Shown here: positions 1 through 4,549 of the stretch, piece by piece
Layout: each line of letters starts with the position of its first letter
How positions within the stretch are numbered: the stretch's first letter is position 1
NCBI GenBank assembly: GCA_030446955.1
Contig: JAUJMG010000058.1
Location: 1 to 5,784 of the forward strand
DNA from: Thermomicrobiales bacterium
GTDB taxonomy: Bacteria; Chloroflexota; Chloroflexia; Thermomicrobiales; UBA6265
Direction: 5' to 3'
DNA: 5,784 nucleotides
Translations under genes and position numbers: made by a program
Notes under the pieces: generated by a model
Told to the model about the DNA's origin: nothing
Databases searched by the model: none
The model's input: only the letters and a program-made list of their open reading frames with translations

Positions 1-468
1 CGGACCGAGTCCAGCCCGCGTCCTCCCAGGGGCATAGCTGTCGGTGCGGTCGTGCTCACACGGTTGTGGCGGCGCGGATGGCGGCGACCAACCCTTCCCG
101 CTGGTGGACGGATTGAGGTGCTTCCGAGCATTGCCACAATTGGATCGATCGCACCGGGCACGGCGGGAAGCAAAGCCTCTGACGGCTAGGGGCGGTAGAC
201 GTGCTGGAGTGCTGCCAATCACCCGGTGTCCGATGCCACCTCCTGCCGCCCTGGTTCAGGTCCTCCTAAGGGGGATAGGGAACGCTTTTCCCACCCTGAG
301 CGGGCGCTACCACGCGCCTAGCCTTGTTCTTGCATTCAGTCCCGAGGCGTAACCATCGTTACTGCTCGCACGTTGCCCGGACCGCATCGCGGGGTCACCC
401 GCGGTACACCCCTTGCAGTCGCCGGGGTGTATCGAGGGCGATGGCGGCAGGGGAGGGAAGGCGAACAG
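1..468. other. Left-edge region without a supportable gene
   Basis: I see no convincing gene here. One + frame is open from base 1 to a TAG at 187-189 and could be the tail of a gene that begins outside the window, but its translation is rich in Arg, Pro and Gly, has no motif I know and shows no coding-like third-position bias. A 102-codon frame (44-352) reads as low-complexity, Arg/Cys-rich noise. A small GC-rich inverted repeat (GGCGC 303-307 / GCGCC 314-318) is followed by a T-containing stretch (TTGTTCTT). It could be a weak terminator for an upstream gene, but there is no real T run. A stronger stem-loop at 402-434 is listed separately. No good -35/-10 pair is visible for the gene at 469; TTGTTC (324-329) and TTGCAT (330-335) lack a well-spaced -10. 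Confidence 0.5.
402..434 (+). promoter_or_regulatory. Stem-loop 35 bases upstream of the small ORF
   Basis: The arms TACACCCC (405-412) and GGGGTGTA (424-431) are perfect reverse complements. The pairing extends outward through G404-U432 (wobble), G403-C433 and C402-G434, giving an 11-bp stem with one wobble and an 11-base loop (413-423). It sits between the gene-poor left edge and the start codon at 469. It could be a 5' leader hairpin or a DNA operator for a dimeric regulator. There is no T tract after it, so an intrinsic terminator is unlikely. The pairing is directly seen; the function is inferred. Confidence 0.4.
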
Positions 469-768
469 ATGGAAAACGTGCGCGAGGAGATGGGCGAGGG
501 CACCCTCTACGATACGGGCGATGCCGAGTTGGCCGACGTGGCCTACCGCATCCAACCGGGACCAAAGCTAGAAGGGACGCCGGAGACCTGGGGCGGCGAC
601 CTGTTCTTTGCCGATGAAGCGCTGACCGTCGATCCAGGACTCTTCGTGCTTGCGTTAGAGGACGGAACCAGAGTCGACATCGACATCAACCCGGCTAGTG
701 TGGAAGACGGCGACCCGAGGCAGGTGACATTCCGCGGTGTGGGAACCTTCAGACAGCGGATCCTCTAA
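469..768 (+). CDS. Small acidic hypothetical protein (99 aa)
   Basis: I do not recognise this protein. It is 99 residues long, acidic, without a signal peptide, membrane segment or cysteine. Residues 1-25 look flexible and charged. From about residue 43 to the end, short hydrophobic stretches alternate with Gly/Asp turns (an LEDGTRVDIDI segment, then a VTFRGVGTF segment near the C-terminus), suggesting a small beta-rich fold, perhaps a beta-barrel or sandwich. ATG 469 is chosen because GGGAAGG (455-461) lies 7 bases upstream. An in-frame GTG at 427 and ATG at 373 are possible, but they would add an Arg/Gly-rich tail and overlap the stem-loop at 402-434. By direct count, 25 of 99 codons end in A or T, including AGA, TTA and CTA, visibly more than in the downstream genes. 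This may mean weak expression, recent acquisition or a spurious call. It stands alone, 641 bases before the next gene. Confidence 0.6.
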   Translation: MENVREEMGEGTLYDTGDAELADVAYRIQPGPKLEGTPETWGGDLFFADEALTVDPGLFVLALEDGTRVDIDINPASVEDGDPRQVTFRGVGTFRQRIL

Positions 769-1409
769 CCCCGAAGCTGATTCAACGTTCCTAGTGCCTA
801 CGCTAAGCGCACGAGTGGCCATCGGGCAAGGGCCAATCGTGGCTCACACCCTCCGCTCTGGCTGCCATGCAGGTGGGAAGCGCGCAGAACACCGGCCGTT
901 CCGTCCACGGCGTCTTGGCCCCTTTATAGTGAGGCGCTGGCCTGATGACCTCAATGCCTTCTGAACCGGCTTCCGCCCGTTCGGCGTTGTTGACGCGAGT
1001 GGCCTGGAAGCGATTGACCGGGAGAACCGATAGAACGAAGACTTGCGCTCGACTCGGCGGCGAGGTCGGGTATGGTGTCCATCATCTGGTGGTACTGCCC
1101 CCGCTCTGGGGAGGCCGTCATGTCGGTGCCTGAGCGGTTCGCCTCGTGCGCTTCACTCCCAGAGGCATCACCCGCGCTTGATCCCCTCGAAGCGGTTCCA
1201 TTCTCAACCTGCCAAGACGGAGACGTTCTCCCTCGCCCGATTCTGTTACCGTGGCGCTTCTCTCTGCTGATGCACGGCGGCGTGCCAGATGGAGAACTGT
1301 CGGGCAGGCTGTCCATTCCGGGGGAGGCAGTCCGAGGACGTTGAGTGAGTCTCTGACGGATGGCAGACGCGCTCCGGGTCGTCGTCTGGGGCAAAGGAGG
1401 CGGCAGGTC
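769..1409. other. Long stretch without a supportable gene, upstream of the ligase gene
   Basis: No convincing gene lies in these 641 bases. The best small frame is ATG 1072 to TGA 1344 (90 codons) with a GAGGT 6 bases upstream, but about a third of its codons end in A/T, I recognise nothing in it and other frames look similar. A minus-strand frame covering 951-1826 is mostly the antisense shadow of the ligase. Weak signals are a TATAGT box (925-930) without a matching -35, two TTGAC motifs (990-994, 1014-1018) without good -10 partners, small hairpins GGAGA-CGT-TCTCC (1219-1231) and CAGACG/CGTCTG (1364-1369 / 1383-1388), and a distant 7-bp pair GGGCCAA (829-835) / TTGGCCC (915-921). The stretch is less G/C-biased than the ligase gene. 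It may be a long leader, a decayed gene or a small-RNA locus; nothing decides. Confidence 0.5.
1393..1400 (+). promoter_or_regulatory. Strong ribosome binding site of the ligase gene
   Basis: AAAGGAGG is a near-perfect match to the anti-Shine-Dalgarno complement, 9 bases before ATG 1410. It fixes the start: the same frame is open back to 1251, but the extra 53 residues are not family-like, whereas the protein from 1410 begins directly with the expected acetyl-CoA synthetase N-terminal domain. Confidence 0.85.
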
Positions 1410-3341
1410 ATGGATGTCGTCAACCCGGTCGTCAAACGGTGGCAGCAGGACGCGGCGGCCGACCCGGACGGCTTTTGGGCGCAGGCAGCAGAGAGGGTTC
1501 ACTGGTTCCGCCCCTGGGGCGAGACGTTCGTCTGGGAGCGGCCGGCGTTCCGCTGGTTCGCGGGCGGCCTGACGAATCTGGCCTACAACTGCCTGGACGT
1601 CCACGTGCGGCGGGGCTGGGGCGGGCACGCGGCGCTGATCGCCCTCACCGAGCGGGGCGAGCAGCGCGTCTACACCTACGCCCAGCTCCTGGCGGGGGTG
1701 GAGGAGATCGCGGCGGCGCTGCGCGGGCTGGGCGTCGGAAAGGGGGATCGGGTCGGTATCTACATGCCGACGATGCCCGAAGCGATCATGGCGATGCTGG
1801 CGTGCGCGCGGATCGGGGCGGTCCATCTGGTCGTGTTCGCCGGATTCGGGAGCGGCGCGCTGGCGGAGCGGTTGCGCCTGGCGGGGGCGCGGGTGCTGCT
1901 GGCGGCGGACGTGACTTGGCGCAAGGGGCGCGAGGTCAAGCTCTGGGAGATCGTGGTTGAGGCGCTCCGCGCCGAGGGCTCGCCGGTCGAGCAGACAGTT
2001 CTACTCTCCCGAGGCGCGGAGCCGGAGCTTGCGGAGGTTGGCGCGATCGGTTGGGAGGCGTTCCTGGCCGGTGGGCGTGGGCTGCCCCGCAAGCACGCGG
2101 TGATGGAGGCGAACGAGCCAGCCTTCGTGCTGGCGACCTCGGGGACGACCGCGAAGCCAAAGCTGGTCGTCCATACCCACGGCGCCTACCAGGTCGGCAT
2201 CCGGAGCACGGGAATGTGGTGCTTCGGCTTGAAGGAGACGGACGTCTGGTGGTCGACATCCGACATCGGCTGGATCGTCGGCCACAGCCACATCGTCTAC
2301 GCGCCGCTGCTGGCGGGGTGCACGACGATCGCCTACGAGGGGGCTCTGGACCAGCCGGGGCCGGAGACGTTCTACCGGACCGTAGCGGAGAACCGGGTGA
2401 CGGGGATCTTCACCGCGCCGACCGCGGTCCGGATGCTGATGGCCTACGGGACCGGCCCGGCCGACGGGCACGACCTGAGATCGGTGGAGCGGGTGGTCTG
2501 CGCGGGCGAGGTCCTGAACGTGCCGGCCTGGGAGTGGCTCCAGAAGGAGGTCTTTGGCGACCGGGTGCCCGTGATCGACCACATGTGGCAGACGGAGACG
2601 GGCGGGCCGGTCTTCGGCAACCCCTATGGGATCGGGCTGCTGCCAATCAAGCCGGGCTCGGCCGGGATCCCGCTGCCGGGGATGTTCGCCGAGGTCCGGA
2701 CGCCCGAAGGGGAGCCGTGCGCGCCAGGAGAGAAGGGGATCGTGGTCATCACCCGGCCGTTTCCGGGGCTGACGGCGACGATCTGGGGCGACCCCGAGCG
2801 GTACGAGCGGGACTACTGGGGGCGGATCCCGGGCGTCTACATGACCGGCGACGCGGCGTCGGTGGACGAGGACGGTTACTTCTGGTTCAGCGGCCGGGCG
2901 GACGAGATCATCAAGATCGCCGGCCACCGGATCGGGACGATCGAGGTCGAGACGGCGCTGCTCCGCCACCCGGCGGTGGCAGAAGCCGGGGTGACCGGGC
3001 GCCCCGACGCCGTCCGCGGCGAGGTGATCTCGGCGTTCGTGACGCTGCGGGTCGGGCACGCTCCCTCACCGGGGCTGCGCGAGGAACTGGTCGGGACGGT
3101 GCGGCGGGAACTCGGCCCGGTGGCGGTGATCGGTGACGTCCATTTCGTCCGGACGCTGCCGAAGACCCGGAGCGGGAAGATCATGCGGCGGGTCTTCAAG
3201 GCGGTCGTGCTTGACCGGGATCCGGGCGACATCTCGACGATCGAGGACGCGGGGTCGGTCGACGAGGCGCGCGCGGCCTGGCAGGAGCTTCGCGCCCAGA
3301 TGCCGGCGACGGAGCGGGCCGGTACCGCCGCGGTCGATTGA
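1410..3341 (+). CDS. acs: Acetyl-CoA synthetase-type short-chain acyl-CoA ligase (AMP-forming)
   Basis: This 643-residue cytoplasmic enzyme should activate a short carboxylic acid with ATP to an acyl-adenylate, then transfer it to CoA, releasing AMP and pyrophosphate. The length fits the family (about 650). In order: an ACAS_N domain (about 4-60); the AMP-binding domain with P-loop TSGTTAKPK (243-251), DIGW (285-288), adenine-site GE (366-367), WQTETGG (393-399) and YMTGD ending at D481; the hinge GRAD (495-498); and a C-terminal domain with PKTRSGK, where K590 matches Salmonella Acs K609, the catalytic lysine switched off by acetylation, within the P-x4-GK context known for Pat-type acetyltransferases. 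Two features are odd. The P-loop has Ala and Leu where the family has Gly (usually TGKPKG). The acyl pocket keeps W393 (Salmonella W414) but has I289, V290 and A365 where Acs has V310, T311 and V386. Ala at the last site is typical of propionyl-CoA synthetase, so propionate or a similar acid is as likely as acetate. Family call very secure; substrate not. Confidence 0.96.
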   Translation: MDVVNPVVKRWQQDAAADPDGFWAQAAERVHWFRPWGETFVWERPAFRWFAGGLTNLAYNCLDVHVRRGWGGHAALIALTERGEQRVYTYAQLLAGVEEIAAALRGLGVGKGDRVGIYMPTMPEAIMAMLACARIGAVHLVVFAGFGSGALAERLRLAGARVLLAADVTWRKGREVKLWEIVVEALRAEGSPVEQTVLLSRGAEPELAEVGAIGWEAFLAGGRGLPRKHAVMEANEPAFVLATSGTTAKPKLVVHTHGAYQVGIRSTGMWCFGLKETDVWWSTSDIGWIVGHSHIVYAPLLAGCTTIAYEGALDQPGPETFYRTVAENRVTGIFTAPTAVRMLMAYGTGPADGHDLRSVERVVCAGEVLNVPAWEWLQKEVFGDRVPVIDHMWQTETGGPVFGNPYGIGLLPIKPGSAGIPLPGMFAEVRTPEGEPCAPGEKGIVVITRPFPGLTATIWGDPERYERDYWGRIPGVYMTGDAASVDEDGYFWFSGRADEIIKIAGHRIGTIEVETALLRHPAVAEAGVTGRPDAVRGEVISAFVTLRVGHAPSPGLREELVGTVRRELGPVAVIGDVHFVRTLPKTRSGKIMRRVFKAVVLDRDPGDISTIEDAGSVDEARAAWQELRAQMPATERAGTAAVD

Positions 3342-3638
3342 GACAAGCGCTGGGCGGAGCGGGCTCTCGGGTGGGATTCGGGGGGAGGCCGGAGCGCCCC
3401 GAGATTCGCAGGCGGCGGTTCGGAACCCGACTCCGGGTGACGGGGTGTCCTTCCCGCGAACCATCGGGCGCCGACGTCGCCGCACCCGGGAATTCGTCTC
3501 CGGGCTCACCCTAGAGAAGCGCCGCCGGGGCCGATCACGGGCGGGCCAGCACAGCGGGCCGCGCGGGCAACCGGGGTCTGGGTGAGCGGGGCACTCCTGA
3601 GACGGGTCGGACGTTGGGACGAGCGGGGGAGCAGACGG
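3342..3638. other. Intergenic spacer between ligase and DinB-fold gene
   Basis: This GC-rich spacer of 297 bases holds no convincing gene. It contains a 7-bp inverted repeat TCTCGGG (3365-3371) / CCCGAGA (3398-3404) with a 26-base loop, starting 24 bases after the ligase stop codon; it could help end transcription but has no T tract. A near-palindrome GGTTC-G-GAACC lies at 3417-3427. No clear promoter was found for the next gene, though the gap argues against tight co-translation. An in-frame GTG at 3582 would extend the next gene into this spacer by 19 residues. Confidence 0.45.
3365..3404 (+). terminator. Possible stem-loop after the ligase gene
   Basis: TCTCGGG (3365-3371) and CCCGAGA (3398-3404) are perfect reverse complements, 24 bases beyond the TGA of the ligase gene. 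The loop is long (26 bases) and no T run follows, so an intrinsic terminator is only a weak possibility. It could instead protect the 3' end of the transcript or be chance in GC-rich DNA. Confidence 0.2.
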
Positions 3639-4289
3639 ATGGCTCAGGATCGAACGCCTGGGGAGCCTCAGCCCGACGACCTCCTCCTGGCCGCGGCAGT
3701 CTGCCGGGAGGCGCTCCTGCCGGCACTCGGTGAGGACTGGAGCCGGCCGGCGGGCGACCTGACCTGGGACTGCCGTCGCACGCTGGACCACGTCGTGGAC
3801 GCGCTGCTCTTCTACGGGGGCCAGGTGGCGACGCGGGCGACGCGGCGGCTGCCGCGCCTGCGGGACGGCGACCCGGAACGACCCGTGGAGGAGTTGCTGG
3901 AGACCGTCGGGACGGCGGCGACGGTGCTGGCGGAGATCGTGCCGGCGGCGCCGGCCGGCACGCGGGCGTTCCACCCGGCGGGCATGGCGGACGGGTCCGG
4001 GTTCGTGGCGATGGGCTGCGCGGAGATCCTGATCCATACCGATGACATCGCGCAGGGGCTGGCGCTCCCGTTCCGCCCTCCGGACGCGCTGACGGTTGCG
4101 GTGCTGGCGCGAATCTTTCCTTGGGCGCCGCGGGAGGCCGATCCGTGGGCGGCGTTTCGGTGGGCGTGCGGACGGGCGCCCCTACCGGATCGAGATCGGC
4201 TCGCCCCGGACTGGTGGTGGCACTGCGCCCCGCTCTCCGAATGGGACGGCACGCGGACGGTGCGGACGGTGCCACCGGGCTGGTCCTGA
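3639..4289 (+). CDS. DinB/maleylpyruvate isomerase N-terminal-like (MDMPI_N) family protein
   Basis: This 216-residue soluble protein looks like a member of the DinB/YfiT-like four-helix metal-binding superfamily, nearest to the mycothiol-dependent maleylpyruvate isomerase N-terminal group. In that family a divalent metal is held by His, Glu and His; in the C. glutamicum enzyme these are H52, E144 and H148. The matching residues here are H51 in the WDCRRTLDHVVDAL segment and E129/H133 in EILIHTDD, with the same E-x3-H spacing. A Trp-rich C-terminal segment (DWWWHCAPLSEWDG, from D191) follows, a pattern I associate with actinobacterial relatives, from memory only. Members often use a thiol cofactor such as mycothiol or bacillithiol in transfer, isomerisation or detoxification; the substrate here is unknown, so the isomerase name should not be taken literally. 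ATG 3639 is chosen because GGGGGAG (3625-3631) lies 7 bases upstream and the domain starts soon after; GTG 3582 is the alternative. It has no close operon partner. Confidence 0.85.
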   Translation: MAQDRTPGEPQPDDLLLAAAVCREALLPALGEDWSRPAGDLTWDCRRTLDHVVDALLFYGGQVATRATRRLPRLRDGDPERPVEELLETVGTAATVLAEIVPAAPAGTRAFHPAGMADGSGFVAMGCAEILIHTDDIAQGLALPFRPPDALTVAVLARIFPWAPREADPWAAFRWACGRAPLPDRDRLAPDWWWHCAPLSEWDGTRTVRTVPPGWS

Positions 4290-4320
4290 GCGCTATCCCT
4301 CGCCCAATACGGCGACTCCG

Positions 4321-4354
4321 GTGGCATCTGCTTCGGATCCTGGTTGGATGCCGT
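4321..4354 (+). repeat. Inverted repeat 1 of the spacer
   Basis: GGCATC (4323-4328) pairs perfectly with GATGCC (4347-4352). Wobble pairs extend it by two on the outside (4321-4322 with 4353-4354) and two on the inside (4329-4330 with 4345-4346). The loop contains a GGATCC palindrome (4335-4340). On its own this could be chance; its interest is its place at the head of a row of hairpins. Confidence 0.3.
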
Positions 4355-4374
4355 GCTGATCGCCGGACGAGCAG

Positions 4375-4399
4375 CCCTCACCCTCGCGGAGGGTGAGGG
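4375..4399 (+). terminator. Perfect 11-bp hairpin, possible terminator or REP-like element
   Basis: CCCTCACCCTC (4375-4385) and GAGGGTGAGGG (4389-4399) are exact reverse complements separated by a GCG loop. It begins 85 bases after the stop of the DinB-fold gene. No T tract follows (the next bases are AGATCGCGATC), so it is not a classic intrinsic terminator. It may stop transcription without a U tract, protect the upstream 3' end, or be a copy of a dispersed intergenic repeat; CCCTCACCC-type hairpins recur between genes in many GC-rich genomes. The structure is directly seen; the role is inferred. Confidence 0.5.
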
Positions 4400-4415
4400 A
4401 GATCGCGATCATGGC

Positions 4416-4435
4416 GGGCGGCGATTGGACCGCCC
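4416..4435 (+). repeat. Inverted repeat 3 of the spacer
   Basis: GGGCGG (4416-4421) pairs perfectly with CCGCCC (4430-4435) around an 8-base loop CGATTGGA. It is short and GC-only, so weak alone, but it lies between the two stronger hairpins of this spacer. Confidence 0.3.
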
Positions 4436-4469
4436 AGTCGGTTCGACGTGGCATGAACGGCTCAAGTCC

Positions 4470-4500
4470 GGTGCGGGCACGTCGTTGACGCCCGGGCACC
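4470..4500 (+). promoter_or_regulatory. Long bulged hairpin overlapping a candidate promoter
   Basis: Three stacked stems make a 12-bp interrupted hairpin: GGTGC (4470-4474) with GCACC (4496-4500), GGGC (4475-4478) with GCCC (4490-4493), and GTC (4481-4483) with GAC (4487-4489). An AC bulge (4479-4480) lies on the left, a GG bulge (4494-4495) on the right, and the loop is GTT. The right arm contains the candidate -35 TTGACG (4485-4490). It could be a DNA operator or, if transcription starts further upstream, a leader RNA structure for the transporter gene. Confidence 0.35.
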
Positions 4501-4514
4501 AGCCCTCGCATGAT
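4485..4514 (+). promoter_or_regulatory. Candidate sigma-70-type promoter of the MFS gene
   Basis: TTGACG (4485-4490) matches the -35 consensus at five of six positions. An 18-base spacer leads to CATGAT (4509-4514), matching the -10 at four of six. Transcription would begin near 4521, leaving a leader of about 30 bases before GTG 4550. If real, the in-frame ATG at 4517 would not be in the transcript. High-GC genomes give chance matches, so this is tentative. Confidence 0.35.
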
Positions 4515-4549
4515 GGATGTCTCGCGATCGGCCGTGGGCGGAGGGATGC

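Larger units (their letters stand above)
4290..4549. other. Hairpin-rich spacer before the MFS gene
   Basis: This 260-base spacer contains no gene, but four inverted repeats follow one another within 180 bases: 4321-4354, 4375-4399, 4416-4435 and 4470-4500. A 10-bp palindrome GATCGCGATC (4401-4410) directly follows the second hairpin, and its TCGCGATC core recurs at 4522-4529. A candidate promoter (4485-4514) and the ribosome binding site of the MFS gene are at the right end. The hairpins could combine a terminator for the upstream gene, a REP-like repeat and a regulatory leader or operator for the transporter. Confidence 0.5.

Noticed and set aside
1..189. Frame open from the left edge, possibly the tail of an upstream gene
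   Set aside because: The translation has no motif and no coding-like bias; without the sequence to the left it cannot be supported.
923..954. Minus-strand promoter-like pair TTGAGG ... TATAAA
   Set aside because: The 20-base spacer is too long and there is no minus-strand gene downstream.
1098..1111. CCCCC-GCTCT-GGGG hairpin
   Set aside because: Only four base pairs in GC-rich DNA; expected by chance.
1072..1344. 90-codon plus-strand frame with a modest ribosome-binding-like site
   Set aside because: No family resemblance, no third-position bias and competing frames in the same stretch; kept only as a note in the gap description.
951..1826. Minus-strand frame bridging the upstream gap and the start of the ligase gene
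   Set aside because: More than half is antisense to the ligase, and the part over the gap shows no recognisable domain or codon bias.
2001..3059. Minus-strand open frame of about 350 codons inside the ligase gene
   Set aside because: It is Arg/Pro/Asp-rich without any known motif and lies wholly antisense to a well-supported Acs-type gene; long antisense frames are expected in high-GC coding DNA.
2051..3136. Plus-strand open frame of about 360 codons in another frame of the ligase gene
   Set aside because: Low-complexity Gly/Arg/Asp-rich translation typical of a shifted reading of a GC-rich gene.
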